A DNA stretch of 64,000 bases from an uncultured Clostridia bacterium (GCA_934277645.1 CAKQUX010000002.1:124001-188000), one strand, 5' to 3'; positions 17,251-26,209 are shown, counted from the stretch's first letter. Notes: generated by a model from the letters alone, not told the origin. Numbers and translations are program-made.

Positions 17251-18423
17251 TTAGATTCTGGCAACGCCAGTCTTTCTTGCAGCTTCTGCAACTGCCTTAG
17301 CAACCGTCGGGCCTACTCTGTCGTCGAATGCCTTCGGCAAGATGTATTCGGCGTTAAGCTCTTCGTCGCTTACAAGCGAAGCGATTGCTTTTGCCGCGGC
17401 AAGTTTCATCTCTTCGTTAATTTCAGAAGCTCTTACGTCCAAAGCTCCGCGGAAGATACCAGGGAATGCCAAAACGTTGTTGATTTGGTTAGGATAGTCG
17501 CTTCTGCCCGTTCCGACAACAGCTGCGCCTGCTTCTTTTGCAAGATCAGGCATGATTTCAGGAACAGGGTTTGCCATAGGCATCATAATCGAACCTGCAT
17601 TCATTGACTTAACCATTTCAGGCGTAACCATATTAGGAGCGCTGACGCCGATAAAGATGTCTGCTCCCTTCATTGCGTCTGCAAGCGAACCGTGCTTGTT
17701 TGCTTTGTTCGTAAACTCGGCAATCTTCATCTTGTCAGGAGTGATACCTTCTCTGTCTTTTGCAATGATACCCTTTCTGTCGCACATAACGATATCCTTA
17801 ACGCCAAGGCTTGTAAGAAGTTTTGCGATTGCAACGCCTGCCGCACCTGCTCCGCTGAATACTACGTTGCAGTCTTTAAGGTCTTTTTTGACAACTTTAA
17901 GAGCATTGATTATAGCAGCTGCACAAACTACTGCCGTGCCGTGTTGGTCATCGTGGAAAATAGGGATATCGGTGCATGCTTTAAGTTTTTCTTCGATTTC
18001 AAAGCAACGAGGCGCCGAAATGTCTTCAAGGTTGACGCCGCCGAAGCTACCCGAGATAAGTTGAACGGTTTTTACGATTTCGTCGACGTCTTTCGACTTG
18101 ATGCAAAGAGGGAATGCGTCTACTCCGCCAAATGCTTTGAACAAAACGCATTTGCCTTCCATAACAGGCATACCTGCTTCAGGTCCGATGTCGCCGAGAC
18201 CCAAAACTGCAGTGCCGTCGGTTACGACTGCGACCATGTTCCAACGACGAGTAAGGTCGTAAGATTTTGAAATGTCTTTTTGGATTTCAAGACAAGGTTG
18301 AGCAACACCCGGAGTGTAAGCAAGCGACAACTCTTCCTTTGTCTTAACCGATGCTCTAGGAGTGCATTCGATTTTACCTTTCCACTGATAGTGAAGTTTT
18401 AATGACTCTTCTGCGTAATTCAT
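17251..18423 (-). CDS. Malic enzyme (malate to pyruvate and CO2)
   Basis: Cytosolic oxidative decarboxylase, short bacterial form of 390 residues. The N-terminal Tyr region SLAYTPGVA, the metal-binding FHDDQHGTAVV near residue 160, and the Rossmann loop FSGAGAAGVAIA near 190 are all clear. The cofactor cannot be assigned with certainty; NADP is common for this form. AAAGGAG lies before the ATG. It follows an Ldh-family dehydrogenase by 23 bp on the same strand and shares its promoter and terminator, suggesting linked malate metabolism. Calling it maeB or ytsJ would go beyond the evidence. Confidence 0.95.
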   Translation of the reverse strand: MNYAEESLKLHYQWKGKIECTPRASVKTKEELSLAYTPGVAQPCLEIQKDISKSYDLTRRWNMVAVVTDGTAVLGLGDIGPEAGMPVMEGKCVLFKAFGGVDAFPLCIKSKDVDEIVKTVQLISGSFGGVNLEDISAPRCFEIEEKLKACTDIPIFHDDQHGTAVVCAAAIINALKVVKKDLKDCNVVFSGAGAAGVAIAKLLTSLGVKDIVMCDRKGIIAKDREGITPDKMKIAEFTNKANKHGSLADAMKGADIFIGVSAPNMVTPEMVKSMNAGSIMMPMANPVPEIMPDLAKEAGAAVVGTGRSDYPNQINNVLAFPGIFRGALDVRASEINEEMKLAAAKAIASLVSDEELNAEYILPKAFDDRVGPTVAKAVAEAARKTGVARI

Positions 18424-18446
18424 ATTGTCTCCTTTATGCTAAAAAA

Positions 18447-19556
18447 TTATTTTTCCCATGGGAATACGTACTTCAAGCCCAAATCGTCACGGACTTTGTT
18501 CATTTCTTGTTGAACTGCTTCGTTGATAGGTACGCCGCTGTCCTTTCTTTGTTGCCATACGTCGTATTCTTTTTCGCCTGCCGAGTAGATACGGTCTTGT
18601 CCCGGAGCTTTCTTAGAAGCGCGAACTGCACGAATGATTTCGCCGGCCTTCTTTCTGCAAAGTTCTTCGCCAAGGAAGTGGTTCGTGTCGATTGCGATAA
18701 AGAAATGTCCGAGATGATAAGGAACTTTGTTTCCGTTTTCGTCAACGCCGTTAAGAGCCTTGCCGTATGCGCCGTCTTGCAAGCAAGCCGACAACAATTC
18801 GACTACCATTGCATAGCCGTAACCCTTGTATCCGCCGAGAGCTTCGCCGATACCGCCGAGTGTGGTCAATGCGGCAGTGCCCTTTCTGATCATTTTAAGA
18901 GCTTCGCCTGCGTCGCCTTCGACAGGATTGCCGTTAAGGTCAATCATAGTACCCGGATGTACTTTTTCGCCAATTCTTGCGTAATACTCGATTTTGCCGT
19001 TTTGCGTAATAGAAGATGCGCAGTCAATCAAGAAATCAAACGGTTCGTCGGTAGGAATACCGATTGTAAGAGGGTTTGTTCCGAACATGCCTTCAACGCC
19101 GAAAGTAGGAGCAACCGACGGACGAGCGTTCGTACCGGTGATACCGATGCAACCTTCTTTACAAGCCATAGTAGGATAATATCCTGCAATTCCGTAGTGG
19201 CAGGAATTGCGAACTACAACCATACCCATGCCGTATTTCTTTGCTTTTTCGATGGCAAGTTTCATTGACTTATAGCCGATGACTTGTCCCATTCCGTCGT
19301 GTCCGTCAACGACAGCGGTCGTTTCGGTTTCTTTGACGATTTCAAAATTTGTAACAGGATTTTGAATTCCTGCATTGATACGGTCGATGTAAATCGGCTT
19401 AAAACGGTTGCAGCCATGCGATTCGATACCGCGTCTGTCCGATTCAAGCAAAACGTCGGTACAAATTTTCGCGTCTTCTCTCGGAACTCCGACACCCACG
19501 AATGCGTCGGTAACAAACTTAGCTGCAGTATCCCAATCTAAAATAACTTTTGGCAT
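18447..19556 (-). CDS. Ldh-family (malate/L-lactate-type) NAD(P)-dependent dehydrogenase
   Basis: Member of the LDH2/MDH2 fold, unrelated to classical lactate dehydrogenase. 369 residues from the ATG at 19556 (AAGGAG upstream); the in-frame extension to 19610 covers the promoter. Family marks are LLESDRRGIESHG near residue 38, NSCHYGIAGYY with the catalytic His near 120, and FGTNPLTIGIP near 160. Members oxidise malate, lactate, sulfolactate or ureidoglycolate, so the substrate is open. Being first in an operon with malic enzyme favours malate. It could regenerate malate from oxaloacetate, giving together a route from oxaloacetate to pyruvate. Confidence 0.9.
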   Translation of the reverse strand: MPKVILDWDTAAKFVTDAFVGVGVPREDAKICTDVLLESDRRGIESHGCNRFKPIYIDRINAGIQNPVTNFEIVKETETTAVVDGHDGMGQVIGYKSMKLAIEKAKKYGMGMVVVRNSCHYGIAGYYPTMACKEGCIGITGTNARPSVAPTFGVEGMFGTNPLTIGIPTDEPFDFLIDCASSITQNGKIEYYARIGEKVHPGTMIDLNGNPVEGDAGEALKMIRKGTAALTTLGGIGEALGGYKGYGYAMVVELLSACLQDGAYGKALNGVDENGNKVPYHLGHFFIAIDTNHFLGEELCRKKAGEIIRAVRASKKAPGQDRIYSAGEKEYDVWQQRKDSGVPINEAVQQEMNKVRDDLGLKYVFPWEK

Positions 19557-19600
19557 AATGTTCTCCTTATATATAAAAAATGTTTTCAAATTCTTAGGTA

Positions 19601-19629
19601 AGTATAACACCCTTTTAAAAAAATGTCTA
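19601..19629 (-). promoter_or_regulatory. Promoter of the dehydrogenase-malic enzyme operon
   Basis: TAGACA (19629-19624) and TATACT (19606-19601) with a 17-bp spacer. No palindrome resembling the Rex operator was found around it. Confidence 0.7.
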
Positions 19630-19718
19630 TATTACGAAATGACTTTTTTAATCATTTAAGCGTTCGGCGCTTTAACGCATACGTCGATTTAAAGCGAATT
19701 AAAAATCGACAAAAAGAA

Positions 19719-19747
19719 ACAGCTTGATTGCAGAGCAATCAAGCTGT
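19719..19747 (-). terminator. Terminator after the mreB pair
   Basis: 13-bp stem ACAGCTTGATTGC/GCAATCAAGCTGT with a 3-base loop, 26 bases beyond the stop at 19773 and followed by TTCTTTTT on the minus strand. Confidence 0.88.
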
Positions 19748-19772
19748 CTTTTTGGAACCACATGTATGGCGA

Positions 19773-20816
19773 TTAATCAACAGGATTAATCAAGTAGTAG
19801 CCTCTGTTCTTCAAAAGAACTTTCGTTCCTTCGACAACTGCGGTAAGTGGGTTTGCGCAGACTTCAACAGGAAGTGAAACTGCTTCTTCCAAGAACTCTT
19901 TAAGTCCAGGGATTTGTGAACCACCACCGTCGCAGATAATACCTGCGTCAACCAAGTCAGCAGACAATTCAGGAGGTGTGATTTCGAGAACGTTACGGAT
20001 AACGCTTACGATTTCAGCAAGTACAGGAAGTACGACCATTCTGATTTCTTGCGAGTTGATTTCGGTTGATGACGGAATACCTTTCATAAGGTCACGTCCG
20101 CAAACTCTCATCGTTCTGTCGTCATCTGCGTACAATGTTGCAAGTTCCTTCTTAACCTTTTCAGCGGTCATAGGTCCGATGACAAGGTTGTGGTTCTTGT
20201 GAACATACTTGATGATTTCGTTATCGATGTAAGTACCTGCGATTCTGATTGATTGTGACAATACAACGTCGCCGAGTGCAAGAACACCAACGTCAGTTGT
20301 ACCACCGCCGATATCGACGACCATAACTGCTCTTGAATTGTAGATATCGTTTCCTGAACCAATAGCACCTGCTTTGATTTCTTCTTCGATAAATACGTCT
20401 TGGATACCCATTTCAACTGCAAGTTGTTTCATTGCTTCTCTTTCGATTTGTGTAACTTCCGAAGGGCAGCAGATGAGGCAAAGTGCGTTTTGGATGTTCT
20501 TCAAGTTGTTGACTCTGGTGAAAACGTATTTAAGGAGTGCCTTAGCAGCTTCCATATCAGAGATAACACCTTCACGAAGAGGTCTGCAAACTTTAATCTT
20601 GCTGTGGGTCTTACCAATCATTGAGTAAGCATCTGCACCACCGGCAATAACTTCGCCTGTTTCGATGTCAAATGCTACGACTGACGGCTCATTGAAGATG
20701 ATGCCGTGGCCTTGAACGTAAACCAAAAGGTTTGTAGTACCAAGGTCAATACCAATACCGACTTTCTTATTCTTGTCTTCAGGTTGATTGAAGACTAAAT
20801 CAAATTGTTTTTTCAT
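19773..20816 (-). CDS. MreB/Mbl-family actin-like protein, second of a tandem pair
   Basis: Cytoskeletal ATPase that guides cell-wall synthesis along the membrane. 347 residues. The actin-fold ATP sites are visible: phosphate-1 GIDLGTTNLLVYV near residue 22, phosphate-2 VVDIGGGTTDVGVL near 168 and the adenosine block IICDGGGSQIPGL near 300, where most MreB proteins have LTGGGALL. Extra N-terminal residues (MKKQFDLVFNQPEDKNKK) precede the core. Its ATG follows the upstream paralogue by 46 bp. No mreC or mreD is next to it. Whether it acts as MreB, Mbl or MreBH cannot be decided from sequence alone. Confidence 0.92.
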   Translation of the reverse strand: MKKQFDLVFNQPEDKNKKVGIGIDLGTTNLLVYVQGHGIIFNEPSVVAFDIETGEVIAGGADAYSMIGKTHSKIKVCRPLREGVISDMEAAKALLKYVFTRVNNLKNIQNALCLICCPSEVTQIEREAMKQLAVEMGIQDVFIEEEIKAGAIGSGNDIYNSRAVMVVDIGGGTTDVGVLALGDVVLSQSIRIAGTYIDNEIIKYVHKNHNLVIGPMTAEKVKKELATLYADDDRTMRVCGRDLMKGIPSSTEINSQEIRMVVLPVLAEIVSVIRNVLEITPPELSADLVDAGIICDGGGSQIPGLKEFLEEAVSLPVEVCANPLTAVVEGTKVLLKNRGYYLINPVD

Positions 20817-20862
20817 AATTTCTCCTTTACGAATTTATTGAATTTAACGAATAATCGCAAGA

Positions 20863-21879
20863 TTATTCAACAGGTCTTTGCAAATAGTTGCCTCTGTTTT
20901 TAAGCAAGTACTTCGTTCCTTCTACGATAGAAGTCAAGCAGTTAGGCGAGATCGTGCAAGGAAGCTTGAGTTCTGCTTCAAAGTATTCTTTGATACCCGG
21001 TATGCAACCGCCGCCGCCGTTGATGGTGATACCGTTTTTAAGGATATCTGCCGAAAGTTCAGGCGGAGTTCTTTCCAACGTTGCAAGAATGACGTGCTTA
21101 ATTCTGTCAAATGCTTTGAGCATGATTTCACGAATTTCGCCTTGTCTGATAGTAACCGTAGCAGGTTGTCCTTGGCTAAGATGTCTACCGGAAGCCTCGC
21201 ATTCTTTTTCTTCGCCGACGATTGGTGCCAAAGTTGCAAGTTCGAACTTAAGTCTTTCTGCAGTTCTTTCACCGATAAGAAGATTGTAGTGTTGCTTTAC
21301 ATATTTTGCGATTTCGTTATCGAAATATCTACCTGCGACACGGATAGAATCCCAAACGACAAGGTCGCCACAGGAAAGAACACCGATATCGGTTGAACCA
21401 CCGCCGATGTCAACTATCATACAGCCGGTAGTTTGGTAAATGTCGCAGCCTGCGCCGACAGCGCCAGCTTTAACTTCTTGTTCGATAAATACGTCTTGAA
21501 TACCCATATCGTGAGCCAAGTTGATGAGTGCGGCACGCTCAACTACTGTGATCTCTGACGGGCAACAAAGCAAGATCGTTGATTTAGCCCAATCGATATC
21601 ATCTGCTCTGTCAAGTTTTGAGAAGATATACTCAAGTAATGATTTCGTTGCATCGAGGTCTGCAACAACGCCACCTTCAAGCGGTTTAACAACACGGATT
21701 TTGTCGTGCGTTTTTCCTGCCATAAGTTTTGCCGAGTGACCACAAGCAATGCATTTCTTTGTTGCTTTATCGTAAGCAACGTATGATGGTTCGTTGAAAA
21801 CGATACCTTGTTTTGCTATATAAACAAGAGTGTTAGCAGTACCAAGGTCGATTCCGATTTGCAATACTTCTTTTGCCAT
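20863..21879 (-). CDS. MreB/Mbl-family actin-like protein, first of a tandem pair
   Basis: 338 residues from the ATG at 21879, which has GGAGGAAAA upstream; an in-frame ATG at 21924 lacks one. ATP-site blocks are GIDLGTANTLVYIA near residue 10, IVDIGGGSTDIGVL near 155 and ITINGGGGCIPGI near 290. The sequence around IQDVFIEQEVKAGAVG matches its partner almost exactly, and both end in NRG(Y/N)YL, so they arose by duplication, though much of the rest has diverged. The pair shares one transcript ended at 19719-19747. A likely promoter -10 is TACAAT at 21986-21981, but no good -35 was found. Confidence 0.92.
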   Translation of the reverse strand: MAKEVLQIGIDLGTANTLVYIAKQGIVFNEPSYVAYDKATKKCIACGHSAKLMAGKTHDKIRVVKPLEGGVVADLDATKSLLEYIFSKLDRADDIDWAKSTILLCCPSEITVVERAALINLAHDMGIQDVFIEQEVKAGAVGAGCDIYQTTGCMIVDIGGGSTDIGVLSCGDLVVWDSIRVAGRYFDNEIAKYVKQHYNLLIGERTAERLKFELATLAPIVGEEKECEASGRHLSQGQPATVTIRQGEIREIMLKAFDRIKHVILATLERTPPELSADILKNGITINGGGGCIPGIKEYFEAELKLPCTISPNCLTSIVEGTKYLLKNRGNYLQRPVE

Positions 21880-22503
21880 ACAAATTTTCCTCCAAAAGTT
21901 TTTGCCGTAAAATGAATTTTTCAATTTAAAAACTTGTGACCAACGTTTACGGTTGCCGCCCGAAAACTATCAAAACCTTAATTGTACACTCAAACGAAAA
22001 AAATTTCGGTGAAACGAAATTCTTCATCAAAATTAAGTCTCGTTAGTCATGTGCGTTTAAAATTATGGAAAAATGGTCTCCGTTTTTATGTCTAAGAATA
22101 TTTTATTTCCTTATAGGGCGTTTGTCAATACCGATTTTAAAAAAAATTGCATATTTTTGCAACTTTTTTTCATTTATGCATTGAAAACGCTTTACATTTT
22201 TCTAAAAAAAGGTAAAATCAACTATCTGCCCATAAAATTTTTCGCACTTTTGTATTTATCGCAATTTTTTTGAACAAAACCGCCTATTATTCTTCTGAAA
22301 ATCTCGGTTATTGCAAATCTTTCAAATTTAGTCAAATAGCGCTGTCGTCGGTTTTATAAAATATACGCCCCTTTTCCGTCTTTTATGTCAACGCATATAT
22401 GATTTGTCAATCAAAATGCCGCCTGCTTCAAGCAATCTGCAAATCACGGTTTTCCGCAACGCTTTAAGGTGACTATCCGTCGGCAAAAGCAACTATGCAA
22501 TGG

Positions 22504-22523
22504 CGAGTAATAACGATTACTCG
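22504..22523. repeat. Perfect inverted repeat CGAGTAAT-AACG-ATTACTCG
   Basis: 8-bp arms around a 4-base centre, in otherwise featureless intergenic DNA. No T-run follows, so it is not a terminator. Possible operator or hairpin of an unrecognised small RNA. Confidence 0.5.
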
Positions 22524-22616
22524 TACAATGACAGATCGAAAGCGCGTACGGTTAAAGTTTCGCTTAGTTATTTACGATATTCGGCAAAACGATACAAACT
22601 TCGCCATAAATAAGAA

Positions 22617-22633
22617 AAGCGGCATTGCCGCTT
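22617..22633 (-). terminator. Terminator after the 90-residue protein gene
   Basis: Stem AAGCGGC/GCCGCTT with 3-base loop, 19 bases beyond the stop, followed on the minus strand by TTCTTATTT. Confidence 0.7.
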
Positions 22634-22651
22634 CTCTTTTAAAATCCTCTT

Positions 22652-22924
22652 TTAGCGTTTCCTTTTGAAAGTCATAGGTTCTTGAATGAAAAGATTTTCG
22701 CCCATATCGCTGAACGTGTTTACTCTTCTCACTTCACCGCCCGTGATTTGTTTTGTCCACGCCTCATATTCGCGCTTTTCTTTTTCGCATTCTTCTCTGC
22801 CGAGGTCATCAAGCCATAAGCACATTGCTACGTCTTCTTTCCACTTTTTACTTTGATTCTTTTTTACCTTGTGATACTCCGGTTTTACGCCGAGAATATC
22901 ACCGAGTAACAATTCGTCATACAT
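22652..22924 (-). CDS. Hypothetical protein (90 aa)
   Basis: Not recognised. ATG at 22924 has a perfect AAGGAGG site and a consensus promoter 100 bases upstream. The product starts MYDELLLGDILG, is highly charged with many Lys and Glu, and has no membrane segment or known motif. The middle WKEDVAMCLWLDDLGREECEKEKREYEAW is probably helical. It is soluble and cytosolic by appearance. It is monocistronic with its own terminator, so it is very likely expressed, but its role is unknown. Confidence 0.8.
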   Translation of the reverse strand: MYDELLLGDILGVKPEYHKVKKNQSKKWKEDVAMCLWLDDLGREECEKEKREYEAWTKQITGGEVRRVNTFSDMGENLFIQEPMTFKRKR

Positions 22925-23337
22925 AATTACCTCCTTCTGCAACGTCTAAAGCCCCTGCAAGTAGGTTATGAAAAGCTGCTTCGACAAACGTTAATGCATC
23001 ATTTATTTTATTTGTAATTATATTATAATATATATATCATTTTAAATCAATAGGTATTTTATGGCTTTAAAAGACAGATTTTGTAACATTCTGCTTTTAT
23101 ACTCTTGCCGCATCTTGATTCGAATTTTGCTTAGAACGTTAAAAGGTTTTTGCTTTAATGCTCTCTTGATTTCAATTCTTAAAAATTCTCTTGATTTCAT
23201 CCGCACGATTTATCGCTTTTCGATTTTTGCCGCTTAGTCCTTCGTCTTAGCTCTGCAAGTTAATTAAAACAAACTTTATGCCTTGTCAAAACGTTATGCT
23301 TTGTCAAAGAAATTGCCGACTTTCCGAACAAACGCCG
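22925..23337. other. Intergenic stretch, about 410 bp
   Basis: Contains the promoter of the 90-residue protein gene and a direct repeat of TCTCTTGATTTCA near 23160-23200. No terminator was found for the membrane-protein gene ending at 23338 and no other gene was seen. Confidence 0.5.
23022..23050 (-). promoter_or_regulatory. Promoter of the 90-residue protein gene
   Basis: TTGATT (23050-23045), 17 bp, TATAAT (23027-23022). The leader of about 90 bases has no strong hairpin. Confidence 0.75.
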
Positions 23338-23658
23338 TCAGGTTTCGTTTTCGACTTTTTTGTCCTTGCGCTCGCCCGTATTTGTTCCGCTTCCGAGTTT
23401 TATGTAATAAAGGTTGAGCATAAACATAAATTCAACGAGCGTAAATACGGACAAACAAATAAGTCCTATCCAGATTCCCGCCAAAAAACTCAATCCTGCC
23501 GCCACAACAGGCAAAACAAGCAAAACGATTTTTTTGTTGCGTCGTGCAAGCAAATATTTGGCGACCATAACGTTTACGACGAAAAATGCAGAAAGCACCG
23601 CAAGTGCGGCAAGATAAACGTTGTCGAAAAATTTGTCGTAATAATATATGTATGCCAT
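23338..23658 (-). CDS. Small membrane protein (106 aa)
   Basis: Not recognised. The start is ATG 23658 with GGAGG upstream; the in-frame extension to 23724 has none. After MAYIYYYDKFF come three hydrophobic segments near residues 14-32, 43-60 and 62-85, separated by the basic loop ARRNKK, then a charged tail ending KKVENET. Expected in the cytoplasmic membrane. It diverges from the CDF transporter at 23836. No function can be assigned. Confidence 0.78.
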   Translation of the reverse strand: MAYIYYYDKFFDNVYLAALAVLSAFFVVNVMVAKYLLARRNKKIVLLVLPVVAAGLSFLAGIWIGLICLSVFTLVEFMFMLNLYYIKLGSGTNTGERKDKKVENET

Positions 23659-23799
23659 AGTCGCCTCCGTTTTGCATTTTAGTTTCGTTTCGTGAAACGC
23701 TTTTATTCTATACTCTTTAAACAAGAGAAATTTGATTTATATTTGGTTTTTTTGACTAATTTTGGCTAATGCTTAAAGTTTATCCGAAAATATTGGGGT

Positions 23800-23828
23800 T
23801 TGACATAGCATTTCTTAAAGTGTATAAT
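23800..23828 (+). promoter_or_regulatory. Promoter predicted to give a leaderless CDF mRNA
   Basis: Exact consensus TTGACA (23800-23805), 17 bp, TATAAT (23823-23828), then 7 bases to the ATG at 23836. An apparent ATG at 23827 overlaps the -10 box itself and cannot be transcribed as a start. Confidence 0.8.
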
Positions 23829-23835
23829 GTCTAAG

Positions 23836-24729
23836 ATGAAAAACAAAAAGCTGAAACTGATTTCGACAATAGTCGGCAGCGTCGTAAACGCCGCTCTTGC
23901 CGTTTTAAAACTGTACGTCGGGCTTATATCGAACTCGATAAGTATTCTTGCGGACGGCATCAACAACTTTTGCGACACCTTCGGCTTTATAGGAGCGTCG
24001 ATAGGCATTGCGGTCAGCGATAAAAAACCGACCGATAAATTTCCTTACGGTTTCGGAAAAACCGAACACGTCGTTTCGCTTTTGATTTCAGTGCTTATTC
24101 TCGTCATAGGCGGGCTTTTTTGTTATCAATCGCTTGAAAGAGTTTTTATGCCTTTGCCGATTACGTTCAACTGGTTGCACTTCGGACTTATCGCCGCAAC
24201 CATTCCCGTAAAAATCGGACTTGCCGTCTTCCTATGGTGGGTAGACAAAAAATCCGATTCGCCGATTGTCAAAATCGAAAAACTCGACTGCATACTCGAC
24301 GCTTCCATAACAGCAACCACTCTGCTCGGTTTCGGAATATCGAAATACACCAGCATATCTGTAGACGGCATATTCGGCGTGGCGATTGCGGCCATTATTG
24401 TAGTTGTAGGCGTAAAACTTGCCGCAAAGAGTTTCGGAAATCTTATCGACAAAAAAGACGAAGCAACTTACGACTCGCTTTGCGAATTATTTAAGACTTA
24501 CGGCTATGCCGACGTCGACGTAAAGATTTTCGGTTTCGGCTCGGAAAAATACGCCGTCGCGGTTATAAGCGAAATCGACGAAGATAAAGATTTGGCAATA
24601 AAATCGGAAGCGAAAGAAAAACTTAATCTTACGCTTTATATCGATACAGGAAACAATCTTTTAACAGAACAAATAACAGAGCAAAACAATAAAAACGATA
24701 AAGGAGAAAATTATGGCGAAAAAGAATGA
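23836..24729 (+). CDS. Cation diffusion facilitator family transporter (297 aa)
   Basis: Membrane antiporter exporting divalent metal ions. Six hydrophobic segments; the family block ILADGINNFCDTFG near residue 40 and the matching KLDCILDASITA near 155 supply metal ligands, and the DxxxN pattern is seen in Mn/Fe-type and uncertain groups. Compared with the second CDF at 46259-47542 it is shorter at the C-terminus. The ATG at 23836 has no ribosome site and sits 7 bases after a consensus -10. The next gene starts inside it (17-nt overlap), so export and a membrane-bound phosphoesterase are coupled. Metal specificity is unknown. Confidence 0.88.
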   Translation: MKNKKLKLISTIVGSVVNAALAVLKLYVGLISNSISILADGINNFCDTFGFIGASIGIAVSDKKPTDKFPYGFGKTEHVVSLLISVLILVIGGLFCYQSLERVFMPLPITFNWLHFGLIAATIPVKIGLAVFLWWVDKKSDSPIVKIEKLDCILDASITATTLLGFGISKYTSISVDGIFGVAIAAIIVVVGVKLAAKSFGNLIDKKDEATYDSLCELFKTYGYADVDVKIFGFGSEKYAVAVISEIDEDKDLAIKSEAKEKLNLTLYIDTGNNLLTEQITEQNNKNDKGENYGEKE

Positions 24730-26188
24730 TAAAAATGCCGAAGTCGTTTTAAACGAAACAGTCGACGAAACTTCCGAGAATCAAGAAGAAAAAGACTTAC
24801 AAACAGAACAATCCGCTAAAAGCGAACAGGCGGACGACAAAACGGCAAAGGGCAAAAAGGAAAAGAAAAAAAGAGTAAAACGTAAGGACTTACCGCCCGA
24901 AGAAAGAAAGCGCCTTTTAAAGCGTGACCTTATTATCACAGGCTCGGTTTTAGGCGGCGTTCTCCTTTTCTTTATTATATTGATTATTATTTCCGCGGCA
25001 GGAAAGAGCGCAAACTTCAAAAAAGCGGCAAGCATGGCAAAAGTCGGAACCCGTTTTTCGGAAATATCGACGCCTGCCGACAAAACGGCGGCAACCGAAA
25101 AAACTTTCTTCTGGGACGACGAACTCAAATGTTATACGTTTGTCACGCCTAGCGACGACCCTGCAACTACCGACGTAGACGAAAGCGAATTCAGAGTTCT
25201 GCAACTTACCGACGTGCATATCGGCGCAGGTGCGTTCAGCGCAAAGAAAGACGCTTGGGCTTTGGAAGCGGTTGCGGAAACCGTCAGAAAGGCAAAGCCT
25301 GACCTCGTTGTCGTAACGGGTGACGTTGCTTACCCTGTTCCGTTCCAAGCAGGAACGTTCAACAACCAAAAAGAAGCCGAAATGTTTGCAACGCTTATGG
25401 ACTCGCTCGGCGTTTACTGGACAATGAGCTTCGGCAACCACGATACCGAAATTTACAGCTTGTATACCCGTGAAGAAATCGTAGAAAGAGTTTACACTCA
25501 AAACAAATGGAAATACTGTCTTTTCACACCGGGTCCTACAAATATCGACGGCAAAGGCAATCAACTTATCAACGTTCAGACCGCAAACGGCGAAATAACT
25601 CAATCGCTTTACCTTATCGACTCGCACAGCTACACCGACGGCGACTATTTCGGAATCGCTTGGAAATACGACAAAATTCACGATAATCAAGTTGCTTGGT
25701 ATGCCGACAGCGTTAAGAAAGTCAACGACACAAACACGGCTCGCGGTTTCAGCAACGACGTCAAATCGCTTATGTTCTTCCACATTCCGCTCGTTCAATT
25801 CCAAACCGCTTGGAACGAGTTTGTAGCCAACGGACATAAGAACACCGAAAACGTAACTTACTATTACGGTATGGCAGGCGAAAAAGGCGAAAAGTGCTAC
25901 CCTGGCAAAGCGGACGGCAAAATGTTCGACAAGATTTACGAACTCGGCAGCACGAAAGGCGTCTTCTGCGGACACGACCACTACAACAACTTCTCAATCG
26001 ATTATAAGGGCGTTCGCTTAACTTACGGAATGAGCATCGACTATCTCGCCTACGCAGGCATTTATAAAAAGATTGCACAGCGCGGCGGCACACTTATTCT
26101 CACAAAGACGAACGGCACGTTCGACGTAAAGCCTATCGCTTACCAAATAGACGATATGCGCTATATGAACTACTACAATCAAGATTGA
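24713..26188 (+). CDS. Membrane-anchored metallophosphoesterase (491 aa)
   Basis: Calcineurin-like phosphoesterase displayed outside the cell. A charged cytoplasmic part rich in Lys and Glu (residues 1-72) precedes a single membrane helix near 73-95, and the catalytic domain follows. Its metal ligands are all visible: LTDVHIG (DxH) near 165, TGDVAYP near 203, GNHD near 238, FFHIP near 350 and CGHDHYN near 420. Substrates of this family range from phosphodiesters to nucleotides; none can be named. AAAGGAG lies within the end of the CDF gene, so translation is coupled. Ended by the terminator at 26210-26238. Confidence 0.9.
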   Translation: MAKKNDKNAEVVLNETVDETSENQEEKDLQTEQSAKSEQADDKTAKGKKEKKKRVKRKDLPPEERKRLLKRDLIITGSVLGGVLLFFIILIIISAAGKSANFKKAASMAKVGTRFSEISTPADKTAATEKTFFWDDELKCYTFVTPSDDPATTDVDESEFRVLQLTDVHIGAGAFSAKKDAWALEAVAETVRKAKPDLVVVTGDVAYPVPFQAGTFNNQKEAEMFATLMDSLGVYWTMSFGNHDTEIYSLYTREEIVERVYTQNKWKYCLFTPGPTNIDGKGNQLINVQTANGEITQSLYLIDSHSYTDGDYFGIAWKYDKIHDNQVAWYADSVKKVNDTNTARGFSNDVKSLMFFHIPLVQFQTAWNEFVANGHKNTENVTYYYGMAGEKGEKCYPGKADGKMFDKIYELGSTKGVFCGHDHYNNFSIDYKGVRLTYGMSIDYLAYAGIYKKIAQRGGTLILTKTNGTFDVKPIAYQIDDMRYMNYYNQD

Positions 26189-26209
26189 TAATTTCTTTAA
26201 TCAAAACAA

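Larger units (their letters stand above)
21880..22651. other. Intergenic stretch, about 770 bp, the largest gap in the window
   Basis: Upstream region of the mreB pair. It holds a TACAAT -10-like box at 21981-21986, a 7-bp AATTTCG/CGAAATT hairpin with T-run on the minus strand at 22002-22021, a perfect palindromic stem at 22504-22523 and the terminator at 22617-22633. No open frame has a ribosome site or similarity. A structured RNA cannot be excluded but I cannot draw one. Confidence 0.5.

Noticed and set aside
18402..19268. 288-codon plus-strand frame opposite the dehydrogenase gene
   Set aside because: Antisense shadow with atypical composition and no start signal.
19557..19640. Rex operator at the malic enzyme operon
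   Set aside because: No TTGTTAA-N4-TTAACAA-like palindrome is present around the promoter.
22002..22021. Hairpin with T-run on the minus strand upstream of mreB, considered as a leader terminator
   Set aside because: The only -10-like box for mreB lies downstream of it, so it would not be in the mRNA. The stem is short and A/T-rich; recorded only in the gap description.
22919..23036. An open frame on the minus strand reading DALTFVEAAFHNLL..DVAEGG just before the 90-residue gene
   Set aside because: It looks protein-like but has no ATG, GTG or TTG start in frame and ends in the ribosome site of the next gene. Kept only as a possible remnant.
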